Shown one piece after another: positions 1 to 10,645 of a stretch of DNA of 64,000 nt. A model generated the notes under the pieces. The model ran no database searches, was not told the origin of the DNA, and was given only the letters and a program-made list of their open reading frames with translations. Source of the DNA: Propionibacterium australiense (GTDB lineage Bacteria; Actinomycetota; Actinomycetes; Propionibacteriales; Propionibacteriaceae). The stretch spans positions 62,001 through 126,000 of the forward strand of contig NZ_RCIV01000002.1 in assembly GCF_003666605.1 (NCBI RefSeq). Reading direction: 5' to 3'. The position numbers and the translations under genes were made by a program. Within the stretch, counting starts at the first letter, position 1; each line of letters opens with the position of its first letter.

Positions 1-589
1 ACTCGCCGTGGCGCAGGTCTGCACCACGGCGCACCGCCCCGTAGGCCGTCATGGCCGCACAGCCGAGGATGGCCCCGGCGACCGGGTCGACGGAATCGGG
101 CAGGGGAGCGACCGAGGTCGAGGGGATGACGCAGTACTGTGCCAGACCACCCATGGAGTACATCGCGATGGGTGAGCCGTCTCGGTCGAAGAGGCGGGTC
201 TGGCCGTCGTAGAGCCTGCCCTGGAGACGGTTCAGGTCGAAGAAGGGTCCGCACAGGTCGTCACGGCCCGAGGCGCACGCCGGGCACTGTCCGCAGGGCA
301 TGAGGAAGGCCCCGGCGACCCGCTGTCCGACGGCGAGCCCGGTGTGGTCGTTGCCGGGGCCGAGCTCGACGATCTCACCGGCCACCTCGTGACCCAGGAC
401 GCAGGGCAGGGGGAAGGCGATGGCCCCGCCGATGACGTGGAGATCGGAGTGGCACAGCCCGCAGGCACTCGTCTTGACGAGTACCTCGCCGGTGCGGGGT
501 CTCGGCGTGCGGATCTCCTGGATCTCCAGTCCGCGCGAGATGTCGCGCAGGACTGCCGCGCGCATCATGGCGGGGATTTGTGATGACAT
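1..589 (-). CDS. Zinc-dependent alcohol dehydrogenase (MDR family), 3' part beyond the window
   Basis: A medium-chain alcohol dehydrogenase, expected to oxidise an alcohol or polyol with NAD(P). Only the first 196 residues are visible; the C-terminus lies beyond position 1. Seen: the catalytic zinc motif CGLCHSD (C46, H47), the GHE motif (G66-E68), and the four structural-zinc cysteines C99, C102, C105 and C113. These mark the zinc MDR class and rule out the quinone-reductase branch. The ATG at 589-587 follows a GGAGG ribosome site. The gene lies 159 bases downstream of the LacI-type regulator on the same strand, so it may belong to the same sugar/polyol regulon. The substrate cannot be told. 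Confidence 0.85.
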   Translation of the reverse strand, partial: MSSQIPAMMRAAVLRDISRGLEIQEIRTPRPRTGEVLVKTSACGLCHSDLHVIGGAIAFPLPCVLGHEVAGEIVELGPGNDHTGLAVGQRVAGAFLMPCGQCPACASGRDDLCGPFFDLNRLQGRLYDGQTRLFDRDGSPIAMYSMGGLAQYCVIPSTSVAPLPDSVDPVAGAILGCAAMTAYGAVRRGADLRHGE

Positions 590-748
590 TTTGTCCTCCA
601 TTGGATCAAATCAATCATGCCATGTCAGGGCTCGCGCCACTGATTTTGCTCTGACAGTAGTCGATGCCTCACAGCTTGTAAAGAACTTTTGTGAGAACAA
701 ATGATCACGCGGTTCTGTTCGGTCGGGCGGTCGGGCCGGTCCGCGCCC
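590..748 (-). promoter_or_regulatory. Intergenic region before the alcohol dehydrogenase
   Basis: The 159 bases between the lacI-type stop and the dehydrogenase start are less GC-rich than the flanking genes and should hold the dehydrogenase promoter. Near 687-700 there is a short inverted repeat, TTTGT and ACAAA around a 4-base centre. I see no clear -35/-10 pair and no copy of the operator candidate at 3910, so no site is assigned. Confidence 0.3.
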
Positions 749-1753
749 TCAACCGGTGCGGGGGCGGGTGGAACCGCGCGGCACCAGCCTCGGTGCGAAC
801 ACCTCTTCGGCCTGGTCGGCCCGTCCGCCGATGCGTTCACTGAGCAGGCCCATCGCCGCCTCGGCCAGTTCCGTGGTCCGCGGATCGATGCTGGTGAGCG
901 AGACGGCGGGATGCGAGGCGATCCGGGAGTCGTCGAACCCCGTGATGCCGTAGTCGGCGCCGGCCTGCAGGCCCCGCCCGGCGAGCACCCCCATGGCCTC
1001 GAGGGCGATGGCGTCATTGTGGCAGCAGAAACCGGCCCCTGGTCCGAAGGCGTCGAGAACGTCCGTGAGGGCGTCCTCGACACTGGTCGAGAGCAGGTCG
1101 ACGCTCAACGGTTCACGATCCTGGTGCTGCATCTCCTGGGCGAAGCCGCGTAGACGGGCAGCCGCCGAATCGCCCGGGACGGCGCGGTCGAATCCCAGGT
1201 AGACGACGGGGGCATAGCCCTGGGACCGCAGATGGCGGGTGGTCATGCGTGCCCCCGCCTCGTCGTCGCAGTGGACGAGGTCGACCTGTTCCGGGCCGGT
1301 GTTGTGCGTGAGCAGGACCGTGGGGACCTGGGTGCCGATCCGGTGCAGGTCCGCCGTACCGAGAGGCGGCGACACCAGTGCCAGGCCCTCCATTCCCATG
1401 TGGAGGAAGCGTTCGGCGGACATGAGGCAGGTGTCACGGTCATGACCCGACACCGCGATGAGTGGCACCAGGTTCAGCGCCTCGCAGCGGTTGCGCAGTT
1501 CGTCGCACAGATCCGCGTAGAAGGGGTTCGTGATGTCGGTGAGGACGATGCCGATGAACCGGGAGTTGCGTGCTGCCAGGGCACGGGCTGCGATGTTCGG
1601 CCGGTAGTCCAGTTCGTGCATCGCGGCGAGCACCCGGTCACGGGTCGCGGGGGAGACCCGCGGGTCGTCGAGAGCCACCAGTGAGACCGTCTGCCGGGAC
1701 GTCCCCGCCAGGCGCGCGACATCCACCTGCGTCGGTCTGTGCGGCTTGGCCAT
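749..1753 (-). CDS. LacI-family transcriptional regulator
   Basis: A 334-residue DNA-binding repressor of the LacI/GalR family. Residues about 8-55 form the LacI helix-turn-helix and hinge: VDVARLAGTS, then a V-S-P-A-T-R stretch, then YRPNIAARAL. The rest is a periplasmic-binding-protein-like effector domain, with FIGIVLTDITNPFYADL near residue 66 and ITGFDD near residue 268. Such proteins sense a sugar or a sugar-derived metabolite. It lies between the dehydrogenase at 1-589 and the sugar-catabolism pair at 1875-3867, all on one strand, so local control is the simplest reading. The start is the ATG at 1753. The effector is unknown. Confidence 0.93.
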   Translation of the reverse strand: MAKPHRPTQVDVARLAGTSRQTVSLVALDDPRVSPATRDRVLAAMHELDYRPNIAARALAARNSRFIGIVLTDITNPFYADLCDELRNRCEALNLVPLIAVSGHDRDTCLMSAERFLHMGMEGLALVSPPLGTADLHRIGTQVPTVLLTHNTGPEQVDLVHCDDEAGARMTTRHLRSQGYAPVVYLGFDRAVPGDSAAARLRGFAQEMQHQDREPLSVDLLSTSVEDALTDVLDAFGPGAGFCCHNDAIALEAMGVLAGRGLQAGADYGITGFDDSRIASHPAVSLTSIDPRTTELAEAAMGLLSERIGGRADQAEEVFAPRLVPRGSTRPRTG

Positions 1754-1814
1754 GACCCACCTTTCGCCGGACGGAGAGGACAGCGTACCGATGGGATGGA
1801 AGCATATCGGCGAC

Positions 1815-1855
1815 GTCTGGGCCGGGAGCCCCGATCCGGGGCTCCCGGCCCAGAC
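1815..1855 (-). terminator. Strong hairpin terminator after the Gfo/Idh/MocA gene
   Basis: A perfect 19-base inverted repeat with a 3-base loop, from GTCTGGGCCGGG to the matching CCCGGCCCAGAC, 20 bases past the stop of the minus-strand gene at 1875. No T-run follows, as is common for terminators in high-GC actinobacteria. It separates the sugar-catabolism pair from the lacI-type gene. Confidence 0.8.
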
Positions 1856-1874
1856 GATCGGGCGGGTGGGGAGA

Positions 1875-2885
1875 TCAGGCGTACAGCGCCGGCTTCTCGA
1901 TGAGGCTCACCGCGACCATCGGCGAGGACTCGTCCTCGAGCGAGGCGACCGCGGCGTCGACGACGGAGGTGGCTGCGTAGCCGTCCCACGAGGTCGAGCC
2001 GGTGTGCTCGTCGCGGGCCACGGCGTTGATCCACTCCTGGAACTCACGATTGAAGGCCGCCTGGAAACGATCGATGTGCGACTGGCACATCGCGTTGCGG
2101 TTGCCCTGGGCGTCGCGGATGTGGATCCTCTCCTGGTCGCCCAGGCGCACCGCGGCGGTCTCGAGCACGAGCTCGCACTCGATGGAGTAGGCCCACTGGA
2201 GGTTGACGTTGACCTCGTCGTCGATGCGCACCCCGGACTCGGTGTACATGACGACGACGACAGGGTCGATGAGGTGGTCGAAGCGGTGCGTCGTCGACTT
2301 CGGGCGCTCGACGCGGACCCTGACGATCTCCTCGCCGAGCAGCCAGCGCATCGTGTCGATCTCGTGGATGGCGGTGTCGTCGATGGCCATGCGCGAGGTG
2401 TAGGACTGCGGCACGGAGGGATTGCGGTGGCGGTTGTGCACCAGCAGCGCCTGGCCGTTCTCGCCGGCCTCCAGGACGGCCTTCATCTCGTTGTACGCGG
2501 CATCGAAGCGGCGCATGAAGCCGACGGTGACGAGCTTCCTGCCGGCCCTCTGCTCGGCCTGCATGATCGCGATGCAGTCCTCGGCCGTCGTGGCCAGGGG
2601 CTTCTCGCACAGCACGTACTTGCCGGCCTCGATGCACTTGATGACGTCGGGTGCGTGGACCTTGCCGAAGGTGGCGATGATGACGGCGTCGACGCCGGGA
2701 TCGTTGATGAGCTCGTCGGAGGTGTCGTAGACCCTGGCCCCATAGGGCTCGGCCGCCGAGACCGCGGCGTCGTGGTTGATGTCGGCGACGGCGACGATCC
2801 GGCCGCCGGACAGCTCGTTGGTGATCCGGGCCAGGTGGGCGCGGCCCATACCGCCGGCGCCGATGAGTCCGATACGGACAGTCAT
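1875..2885 (-). CDS. Gfo/Idh/MocA-family oxidoreductase, inositol-2-dehydrogenase-like
   Basis: A 336-residue NAD(P)-dependent dehydrogenase of the Gfo/Idh/MocA family, which oxidises sugars, inositols or sugar derivatives. The N-terminal Rossmann motif GLIGAGGMGRAH lies at about residues 6-17, and the family motif EKPLA at about residue 95. The residues DDTAIHEIDTMRWLLGEE fit the family's catalytic Asp/His region. The start at 2885 is preceded by an AGAGAGAA purine stretch. It lies 49 bases downstream of the IolE-like gene, as its likely operon partner, and ends at the strong hairpin. An iolE/iolG-type pair suggests inositol or a related polyol, but the exact substrate is inference. Confidence 0.9.
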   Translation of the reverse strand: MTVRIGLIGAGGMGRAHLARITNELSGGRIVAVADINHDAAVSAAEPYGARVYDTSDELINDPGVDAVIIATFGKVHAPDVIKCIEAGKYVLCEKPLATTAEDCIAIMQAEQRAGRKLVTVGFMRRFDAAYNEMKAVLEAGENGQALLVHNRHRNPSVPQSYTSRMAIDDTAIHEIDTMRWLLGEEIVRVRVERPKSTTHRFDHLIDPVVVVMYTESGVRIDDEVNVNLQWAYSIECELVLETAAVRLGDQERIHIRDAQGNRNAMCQSHIDRFQAAFNREFQEWINAVARDEHTGSTSWDGYAATSVVDAAVASLEDESSPMVAVSLIEKPALYA

Positions 2886-2934
2886 GATGTGTTCTCTCTT
2901 CTCTCTTCTTCGAGCGATGGGGATGGGGGTTCGG

Positions 2935-3867
2935 TCAGGCCAGGCCGAGGCCGCACTCGGCCAGATAGGTGCGCATGTTGATGGCGTTGGGCTTCGGGAA
3001 GGACGGGTCGCAGGGGTAGCAGTCCTGCTCGCAGATGCAGTAGATCGGCTTGTCGAGTGCGGCGAGCGCGTCGACGAAGGCATGCATCTCGGGCAGCCCG
3101 GCGGGCGGGCAGACCGAGGCGCCCTTGGTGACGGCCTCGCCGAAGGGCCAGTCCTTCTCGTGGGCCTCCTTCGTGATCGCCTCGTCGAAGGCCTTGATGT
3201 GCACGTAGGTGATGCGTTCGGGGTACGTGCGGCACAGCTCGACCGGGTCTCCGCCGCCGTAGACGACGTGGCCGGAGTCCAGGCACAGGTTGACGTAGGT
3301 GGGGTCGGTCGCGTCGAAGATGCGGGCGATCTCCTCAGGGGTCTCGATGTGGGAGTCGCCATGGGGATGGAGCACCATCTTGAGGCCGTACTCGTCCAGC
3401 AGCATCTGGCCCAGGGCGTTGGCGTGCTCGACGTAGAGCTTCCAGGCGTCGTCGCCCAGGACGCGGTCGTCGGTCCACTCCCAGGTCTTGTCGTCGCGGT
3501 ACAGCGGGGGCAGGTGGACCATGTACTCGGCGCCGACGGCCGCATGGGTCTCGGCGATCTCGCGGAAGTGCCGCTGCGTCTCGGGCCAGGCCTCCTCCTT
3601 GTGCAGGATGCCCCAGCCGGTGCCGGCGACGACGCGCATGCCGAATTCGTCGCACCACTTCTGGAGCTCCTTGGGATCGGTGGGGAAGTATCCCCAGGGG
3701 CCGGTCTCGATGACCTCGAAGCCGGCCTCGGCCATCTCCTGCCAGGCCTGGCGGGGATCCATCTGCTTCGGGTCGTCGGGGAACCACACGCCCCACTGGT
3801 CCGGGCACACGCCGATGGTGAGCTTGGAGTACTTCGGGTCGTTGGTGTTGCGTGCTCGCGAGGCCAT
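2935..3867 (-). CDS. Sugar phosphate isomerase/epimerase family, IolE-like TIM barrel
   Basis: A 310-residue xylose-isomerase-like TIM-barrel protein resembling IolE (2-keto-myo-inositol dehydratase) and related isomerases. Seen: the opening strand IGVCPDQWGVWF, the metal/substrate region VLHPHGDSHIET, CLDSGHVVYGGGDP, and YVHIKAFD. The histidines and acids in these blocks are the usual metal ligands of the fold. The ATG at 3867 follows a GAGGAGGAA ribosome site. It heads a two-gene operon with the Gfo/Idh/MocA dehydrogenase, under a LacI-type operator candidate at 3910. The C-terminal stretch CICEQDCYPCDPSF is unusually cysteine-rich, a possible difference from classical IolE. Confidence 0.85.
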   Translation of the reverse strand: MASRARNTNDPKYSKLTIGVCPDQWGVWFPDDPKQMDPRQAWQEMAEAGFEVIETGPWGYFPTDPKELQKWCDEFGMRVVAGTGWGILHKEEAWPETQRHFREIAETHAAVGAEYMVHLPPLYRDDKTWEWTDDRVLGDDAWKLYVEHANALGQMLLDEYGLKMVLHPHGDSHIETPEEIARIFDATDPTYVNLCLDSGHVVYGGGDPVELCRTYPERITYVHIKAFDEAITKEAHEKDWPFGEAVTKGASVCPPAGLPEMHAFVDALAALDKPIYCICEQDCYPCDPSFPKPNAINMRTYLAECGLGLA

Positions 3868-3909
3868 TGTTCTTCCTCCTCGTTGAGGGATGATGGGCGG
3901 AGAGCTCTT

Positions 3910-3923
3910 TTGGAGCGCGCCAA
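3910..3923. promoter_or_regulatory. Candidate LacI-family operator upstream of the iolE-like gene
   Basis: TTGGAGCGCGCCAA is a 14-base near-palindrome with two mismatched positions and a central CG, the typical shape of LacI-family operators. It lies 43 bases upstream of the IolE-like start, in a 165-base region that must hold this operon's promoter. A LacI-type gene lies just beyond the operon. Assignment to that regulator is inference. Confidence 0.5.
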
Positions 3924-4032
3924 TAGCGTATCAACCCGGGCCCGAATTGGGTACCCTCAGTTCTCCCCGAGTTCGCTGCCGGGACCTGCCCGTCCGACCG
4001 ACCCGACTCCTGCAGTGCGGCCGGCGACGGTC

Positions 4033-4959
4033 TCACCCGAGAGCGGTGCCGGTCCGGTCCCGGTCCGGCAACCGGCGGCACCAGGTGCACAACTGGTCGA
4101 GGAACTGCTCCACCGCGGGCTCGTGCGAGCCGGTCCTGGTGCGGTGCCGTGCGAGCAGTCGGCGTACCCCCAGGCCCGGCAGTGCCGTGACGCGCACCTC
4201 TGGCCGGTTCGCGTCGGCCAGGGCGAGCTGGGGGAGCACGGTCGCGCCCAGCCCCTCGGCGACCATGGCCACGCCCGTCGAGTACGAGTAGTGCATGTGG
4301 GGGCTGTGAGTCGGGTGGGCCATCGGTGCCGTGATGCGCTCCATCGCGTGGTTGCCGGCCGAGCCGGCGGGCTGGCGCAGCCAGGTCAGCCCGTCCAGGT
4401 CGCGGTGCGAGGTGATCGGGCCGGTGCCGGCAGGAGTGATGAGCACCCACGGCTCGTCGTAGACGGGGATGTCGGCGTAGCCTGGCGGGGCGGTCTCCGG
4501 GTTGGTGTCGCGTTCCAGGCACAGGACGTCCAGGTGTCCGGTGCGCAGCATCGCCATGCCCTCGGGCTCCTCGATCTCGGCGATCCGCAGCTCGATGCCC
4601 GGCGTCGTCCGGGCCAGCTCCCGGCGGGAGGGCAGGAGGATCGCGTTGATGAAGGTGGGGAAGGCCCCCACCCGGATCGTTCCCGTGGCGCCGCCGGCAA
4701 AGCTGCGCAGGACGCTCGACAGTTCCTCCAGCTCGTTCTCGATGCGTTCTGCGCTCGTGGCCAGGGCCCGCCCGGCGGGTGTGAGCACTGCGCCGGAGGG
4801 TGTGCGTTCGATGACGGCGACGCCCGCCTCCTGCTCGAGCCGGGCCAGCTGCTGGGAGACGGCCGATGCCGAGACCGACAGCGCTGCGGCCGCCGCGACG
4901 ACGCCGCCCTCACGGTGGACGGCGAGCAGCACCTCCAGGCGTCTGGGGTCGATCCTCAC
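4033..4959 (-). CDS. LysR-family transcriptional regulator
   Basis: A 308-residue LysR-type regulator. The N-terminal winged helix-turn-helix is clear: RLEVLLAVHREGG, then SASAVSQQLARLEQEAG at about residues 29-45, then the wing with LTPAGRAL. It is followed by a two-lobed effector domain beginning near residue 93 (GTIRVGAFPTF). It starts 3 bases after the stop of the mycothiol-type gene upstream, so the two are almost certainly co-transcribed. Its target and effector are unknown. LysR proteins often control divergent genes, but the divergent neighbour here is hisI-trpE and no site links them. Confidence 0.93.
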   Translation of the reverse strand: MRIDPRRLEVLLAVHREGGVVAAAAALSVSASAVSQQLARLEQEAGVAVIERTPSGAVLTPAGRALATSAERIENELEELSSVLRSFAGGATGTIRVGAFPTFINAILLPSRRELARTTPGIELRIAEIEEPEGMAMLRTGHLDVLCLERDTNPETAPPGYADIPVYDEPWVLITPAGTGPITSHRDLDGLTWLRQPAGSAGNHAMERITAPMAHPTHSPHMHYSYSTGVAMVAEGLGATVLPQLALADANRPEVRVTALPGLGVRRLLARHRTRTGSHEPAVEQFLDQLCTWCRRLPDRDRTGTALG

Positions 4960-4962
4960 GGT

Positions 4963-5622
4963 TCAGATGCCCCTGGAGACCGCCTCGTTGGCGAGGGCGC
5001 GCGGGCCTGCTTCGCCGATCAGCTCCACATCCGCCGCGCGCCCGTACAGCCACATGGCGAGTTCGGTCGGGGTTCCGCGGACGAGCACCGTCGCGCTGCC
5101 CCCGGCCAGGGTGCGGGTCTCGGCCGCCCCGTCGGTGCGGGCGAGTTCCAGGCCGACCTCGCTGCGGCGACCGATCAGCCTGCCGATGCCGCCGATGGCG
5201 CCCCAGACCTGGTCGGCCAGTGCGAACCGTTCCTCGACGGGCGGCACTGGCCGCTCGACGGATCCGGCGGGCTGCGCGCGGAGGAGGTCCTCGTAGTGGA
5301 TGAGGTACTCGATGCCGTTGAGCCGCCTGTTGATGGCCCGGGGACGCATGATCGACAGCCGGCGCGGGCCGCTGCGCAGGGCCGAGACGATCTCATCGAA
5401 GCTCTGACGTGCCAGCAGCGTGCGGGCCCGGGCCTCGGTGACGGGCTCGAGAGCCGGGACCAGCATGCCGGGCAGGCTGATCACATCATTCTCGCGCAGG
5501 AACAGGTGCGCCGCCAGGTCCTTCGCGGCCCATCCCGTGCAGAGCGTGGGGGCCTCGGGGCCGAGCTGGTCGAACAGATCGCAGATGGCCGCGCGATGGA
5601 AACCGGCAAGGTCAGGGCTCAT
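4963..5622 (-). CDS. TIGR03085-like / mycothiol-dependent maleylpyruvate isomerase family protein
   Basis: A 219-residue actinobacterial protein with a DinB-like four-helix N-terminal domain. It resembles the TIGR03085 and maleylpyruvate-isomerase-like families. Seen: [19 protein letters not shown] at about residues 28-46, whose histidine matches the conserved metal-binding His of the family, and a C-terminal part ending in [16 protein letters not shown], typical of the family's second domain. Members are often tied to mycothiol chemistry, but the function of TIGR03085 proteins is not established. It heads a two-gene operon with the LysR gene and is divergent from hisI. Confidence 0.75.
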   Translation of the reverse strand: MSPDLAGFHRAAICDLFDQLGPEAPTLCTGWAAKDLAAHLFLRENDVISLPGMLVPALEPVTEARARTLLARQSFDEIVSALRSGPRRLSIMRPRAINRRLNGIEYLIHYEDLLRAQPAGSVERPVPPVEERFALADQVWGAIGGIGRLIGRRSEVGLELARTDGAAETRTLAGGSATVLVRGTPTELAMWLYGRAADVELIGEAGPRALANEAVSRGI

Positions 5623-5643
5623 GCCAGCGAGTCTATTGCCCGG

Positions 5644-5659
5644 ACCGCCATTCGGCGGT
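5644..5659. other. Small inverted repeat in the hisI/TIGR03085 divergent region
   Basis: ACCGCC and GGCGGT around a 4-base loop form a short hairpin in the 74-base divergent region. It could be part of a regulator site or a weak structure in the minus-strand leader. No regulator can be assigned. Confidence 0.25.
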
Positions 5660-5684
5660 GGCGATGCTCCGGTGGATCGGCGGG

Positions 5685-5690
5685 GACAAT
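5685..5690 (+). promoter_or_regulatory. Candidate -10 element of a leaderless hisI transcript
   Basis: GACAAT ends 6 bases before the hisI ATG. The spacing matches hexamers before hisD, priA, rarA, aroC and the hydrolase at 36108, and suggests transcription starting at or next to the start codon. No clear -35 is visible. Confidence 0.4.
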
Positions 5691-5696
5691 GGTGTC

Positions 5697-6101
5697 ATGC
5701 CCTCCGATGCCTTCGACTCGCCCGACGTCCCCGAGCTGCCCGCCGAGATCGCCTCTCGTGTGAGGTACGACGAGGCCGGGCTCATCCCCGCCATCGCGCA
5801 GGACGCCACGAGCGGCCGGGTGCTCATGATGGCCTGGATGAACGCCACCTCACTTGCGATGACCCTGGTCACCCGGCGGGCGACCTACTGGTCGCGGTCC
5901 CGGTCCGAGCTGTGGGTCAAGGGCGCGACGAGCGGTCACACGCAGTACGTGCGAGGGGCCTGGCTCGACTGCGACGGCGACACGATCCTGCTGAGCGTCG
6001 ACCAGGCCGGCGGCGCCTGCCACACCGGTGAGCGGTCCTGCTTCGACACCGGCGGGCCCCTGCCCCTGGCCGGCGACGAGCCCGAGGAGGTCCGCTCGTG
6101 A
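5697..6101 (+). CDS. hisI: Phosphoribosyl-AMP cyclohydrolase
   Basis: The third step of histidine synthesis: zinc- and magnesium-dependent opening of the adenine ring of phosphoribosyl-AMP. The protein is 134 residues, the size of a stand-alone HisI without a fused HisE domain. The metal motif is complete: D91-C92-D93-G-D95 for magnesium, and C92, C108 and C115 for zinc, within [15 protein letters not shown]. The ATG at 5697 is chosen because it gives the normal length; an in-frame upstream codon at 5658 would add unrelated residues. It is separated from the main his genes at 19103 and is coupled to trpE by a GTGA overlap. Confidence 0.95.
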   Translation: MPSDAFDSPDVPELPAEIASRVRYDEAGLIPAIAQDATSGRVLMMAWMNATSLAMTLVTRRATYWSRSRSELWVKGATSGHTQYVRGAWLDCDGDTILLSVDQAGGACHTGERSCFDTGGPLPLAGDEPEEVRS

Positions 6102-7660
6102 TCCCCGATCTCGACGTCACACCCCGCCTGGACGAGTTCGTCGCCCAGGCCGCTGATCGCCGCGTCATCGGTGTCCATGCTCGCCTGCGTGCCGACGACC
6201 TGACTCCGGTGGCGCTCTACCAGCAGCTCACCGGGGGGCGTCAGGGTAGTTTCCTGTTCGAGTCGGTCGAGCGCGGCGTGTGGTCCCGCTGGTCGTTCGT
6301 CGGCGTGGACTGCCCCTCGATCCTCGTCGGCACGGCGGGACAGAGCCACTGGCTCGGCCGCCCGCTCGCCGGCCTGCCCACGCAGGGTCCCCCGCTGTCG
6401 GTGCTGGGCGAGACGCTCAGGACGCTGCACACGCCATCGGATCCGGGACTGCCCCCGTTCAGCTCCGGCATGGTCGGCTATCTCGGGTACGACGTGAAAC
6501 GCGAGCAGGAACCCACCCTGGGCCAGCCGCTGCCCGACGACCTCGGCGTGCCGGACATGGTCATGATGCTGGCCTCGGACATGGCGGTCCTCGACCACGA
6601 CGGCGGCGAGGTCTGGCTCATCGCCAACGCCATCAACTTCGACGGCAGCCCCGAGCGCGCCGAGCAGGCCTGGGACGACGCCGTCCGCCGGGTGCACGCC
6701 ATGGCTGCTCGACTGTGCGAGCCGCGCCCGGCGATGCTGGCCACCAGGGGGGAGACCGTTCCGCTCGAGGTCCATGACCAGCGGGCGAGGGGGGAGTTCC
6801 AGGAACTCGTCGAGATCGCCAAGGAGTACGTGCGTGCCGGTGACGTCTTCCAGGTGGTGCCCTCCCAGCGTTTCGACGTCCCGTTCACCGCGTCCGCCCT
6901 CGACATCTACCGCGAACTGCGCGTCACCAATCCCAGCCCCTACCTGTTCCTGCTGCGTCTGCCCGGATTCGACCTGGTCGGGTCGAGCCCCGAGGCGCTC
7001 GTCACCGTCAAGGACGGCGTGGCGACGACCCATCCGATCGCCGGTACCCGCCCCCGGGGCCGGGACGAGTCCGAGGACCGCAGACTGGCCGACGAACTGC
7101 TGGCGGACGAGAAGGAACGTGCCGAGCACCTCATGCTCGTCGATCTCGGCCGCAACGACCTGGGCCGGGTCTGCGTCCCGGGCACCGTCGCCGTCACCCG
7201 GTTCATGCACGTCGGCCGCTACTCCCACGTCATGCACCTGGAGGCCTCCGTCACCGGCATCGTCAGGCCCGGCGTCTCGGGGCTGGACGTGACGATGGCG
7301 TGCTTCCCGGCCGGTACCCTGTCGGGTGCGCCGAAGCTGCGCGCCATGCAGATCATCGACGAGCTCGAGGTGGCCCGCCGGGGCCCGTACGGCGGGGTGG
7401 TCGGTTACTTCGACTTCGCCGGCAACGCCGACGCGGCCATCACGATCCGCTCCGCGGTCCTCAAGGACGGTGTCGCGCACGTGCAGGCGGGCGCCGGTGT
7501 CGTGGCCGATTCCGTACCGGACAACGAGGACACGGAGACCCGCAACAAGGCTGCCGCGATGATCGCGGCCCTTGGCAGGGCGCGGGCGAGTGTCCCGCTC
7601 GTCGGTGCGAGGAACGAGGTGAGCGTCCCGGCCGCCGGGGCCGCCGATGAGGAGGGATGA
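6098..7660 (+). CDS. trpE: Anthranilate synthase component I
   Basis: Makes anthranilate from chorismate, using ammonia from a TrpG glutaminase that is not in this window. The protein is 520 residues, the normal TrpE size. Seen: the N-terminal feedback domain with [16 protein letters not shown] near residue 51, then the chorismate-binding domain with [45 protein letters not shown] and [12 protein letters not shown] in the canonical order. The GTG start overlaps the hisI stop by 4 bases. It heads the trpE-C-B-A run; trpD, trpG and trpF are not next to it. Confidence 0.96.
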   Translation: MIPDLDVTPRLDEFVAQAADRRVIGVHARLRADDLTPVALYQQLTGGRQGSFLFESVERGVWSRWSFVGVDCPSILVGTAGQSHWLGRPLAGLPTQGPPLSVLGETLRTLHTPSDPGLPPFSSGMVGYLGYDVKREQEPTLGQPLPDDLGVPDMVMMLASDMAVLDHDGGEVWLIANAINFDGSPERAEQAWDDAVRRVHAMAARLCEPRPAMLATRGETVPLEVHDQRARGEFQELVEIAKEYVRAGDVFQVVPSQRFDVPFTASALDIYRELRVTNPSPYLFLLRLPGFDLVGSSPEALVTVKDGVATTHPIAGTRPRGRDESEDRRLADELLADEKERAEHLMLVDLGRNDLGRVCVPGTVAVTRFMHVGRYSHVMHLEASVTGIVRPGVSGLDVTMACFPAGTLSGAPKLRAMQIIDELEVARRGPYGGVVGYFDFAGNADAAITIRSAVLKDGVAHVQAGAGVVADSVPDNEDTETRNKAAAMIAALGRARASVPLVGARNEVSVPAAGAADEEG

Positions 7661-7672
7661 GGAGGAGAGGCC

Positions 7673-8467
7673 ATGAGCACGGGAACCGTCCTGGACGAGA
7701 TCATCACCGGCGTGCGCGCCGACATGGCGGCCCGCATGGTGCGCACGACCCCCAGCCGGCTGGAGGCCGCCATCGCGTCGATGGGGCCGACGATCGACCC
7801 GCGCCCCTGTCTGCGCAGTGCCGAGTCCGTGCGGGTCATCGCCGAGGTCAAACGATCCAGCCCCTCCAAGGGGGCTCTGGCCGAGATCCCCGACCCTGCT
7901 GCCCAGGCCCGGGCCTACGAGCAGGGCGGGGCGGGTGCCGTCTCGGTGCTCACCGAGCAGCGCCGCTTCGGCGGCAGTCTCGACGATCTCGTCGCCGTGC
8001 GGGCCGCGGTCGCGGTCCCGGTGCTGCGCAAGGACTTCGTCGTCGACCCCTATCAGGTACTGGAGGCCCGGGCCGCCGGGGCCGACCTGGTCCTGCTCAT
8101 CGTCGCCGCTCTCGGCGACGCGCGGCTGCGAGCCCTGTACGACCAGGCCATCGCTCTCGGCCTGCTGCCGCTGGTCGAGGTGCACACCCCGGAGGAGGCG
8201 CGCCGCGCAGCCGATCTCGGTGCCGAGCTGATCGGCGTGAACAACCGTGATCTGCGGACCCTCGACGTCGACCTGGCCCAGTTCGAGCGGCTCGTCGGCC
8301 TCCTTCCCGACCGGACGATCAAGGTGTGCGAGTCCGGGATCGGTTCGGTGGCTGACGTCGTGCGCGTCCGCGATGCCGGAGCCGATACGGTACTCGTCGG
8401 GGAGATGCTCGTGCGCAGTGGTGATCCCGCCGTTGCCGTGCGCGCCATGATGGAGGCCACGAGATGA
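7673..8467 (+). CDS. trpC: Indole-3-glycerol phosphate synthase
   Basis: Closes the indole ring from CdRP in tryptophan synthesis. It is a stand-alone 264-residue TIM-barrel enzyme without a fused TrpF domain. Seen: [13 protein letters not shown] with the catalytic lysine (about residues 59-71), the [13 protein letters not shown] block with its lysine, and [14 protein letters not shown]. The ATG at 7673 follows a GGAGGAGAGG ribosome site, 12 bases past trpE. Many actinobacteria have a small membrane-protein gene between trpE and trpC; none is present here. Confidence 0.96.
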   Translation: MSTGTVLDEIITGVRADMAARMVRTTPSRLEAAIASMGPTIDPRPCLRSAESVRVIAEVKRSSPSKGALAEIPDPAAQARAYEQGGAGAVSVLTEQRRFGGSLDDLVAVRAAVAVPVLRKDFVVDPYQVLEARAAGADLVLLIVAALGDARLRALYDQAIALGLLPLVEVHTPEEARRAADLGAELIGVNNRDLRTLDVDLAQFERLVGLLPDRTIKVCESGIGSVADVVRVRDAGADTVLVGEMLVRSGDPAVAVRAMMEATR

Positions 8468-8501
8468 TGGTCGCTGCGAGAGACGAGGATGGGAAGTCCT
8501 G

Positions 8502-9754
<1,253 letters not shown>

Positions 9755-9758
<4 letters not shown>

Positions 9759-10645
9759 CCGAGTCGAGCCGGCGTTTCGACGACGAGTCCCGCCTGGGCG
9801 TCTCAGGGCGCACGGTGGCCGCCTGCCTGGACGAGAACCGGGCGGCTCTCGTCGGCTACCTGCCCGTCGGCTATCCCGACGTGCCCGGCTCCATCGCCGC
9901 CATGGTCGCCCTCACCCAGGGTGCCCAGGGCAGGGGGGTGGACGCCGTCGAGATCGGCATGCCCTACTCGGACCCGATGATGGACGGTCCGGCCATCCAG
10001 CACGCCGACACGAAGGCCATCGAACGCGGCGTGCGGACGCGGGACGTCTTCTCGGCCGTCGAGGCCGTCGCCGCCACCGGGGCGACCCCGTTGGTGATGA
10101 TCTACTACAACCTCGTCGAGCACTACGGGGCCAGGGGACGCCAGAGCGATCCGGCCGGTTCCGTGCGCGCCTTCGCCCGGGATCTGGCCAACGCCGGCGG
10201 TGCCGGACTCATCACGCCCGACCTGACCCCGGATGACGCCGAGTTCTGGACGGCCGCCTCGGACGAGTTCGGGCTCGACCGCATCTACCTGGTCGCCCCC
10301 TCGTCCACCGATGACCGTGTCGCCAGCACCGCGGCGGCCTGCCGCGGCTGGATCTACTCGACCTCGGTCATGGGCGTCACCGGCACCCGCTCACAGACCT
10401 CCGACGCTGCGCCGCGGCTCGTCGAGCGGGTCCGCAGCCTGGCCCCGGACCTGCCGGTCGGGGTCGGCCTGGGCATCTCGAACGGCGCCCAGGCCGGCCA
10501 GATCGGCTCGTTCGCCGACCTGGCCATCGTCGGTTCGGCGCTCGTCAAGGAACTCATCTCGGCCGAGGAGGCCGGGACCGCTTCGCTCGACGGTCTGCGC
10601 GCCCTCGTCGACGATCTCGCCGCAGGGGTGAGGGCCGCCCGGTGA
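9755..10645 (+). CDS. trpA: Tryptophan synthase alpha subunit
   Basis: Cleaves indole-3-glycerol phosphate and channels indole to TrpB. It is a 296-residue TIM barrel. The catalytic acids are E66 and D77, in [14 protein letters not shown], with the same 11-residue spacing as Glu49 and Asp60 of the enteric enzyme. GVGLGIS and GSALV near the C-terminus bind phosphate. The ATG overlaps the trpB stop; its own stop overlaps the lgt GTG, so lgt is translationally coupled to the trp genes. Confidence 0.96.

Noticed and set aside
2776-5763. A long plus-strand open frame over five minus-strand genes
   Set aside because: Composition is the antisense type, and the minus strand holds clear families with ribosome sites.
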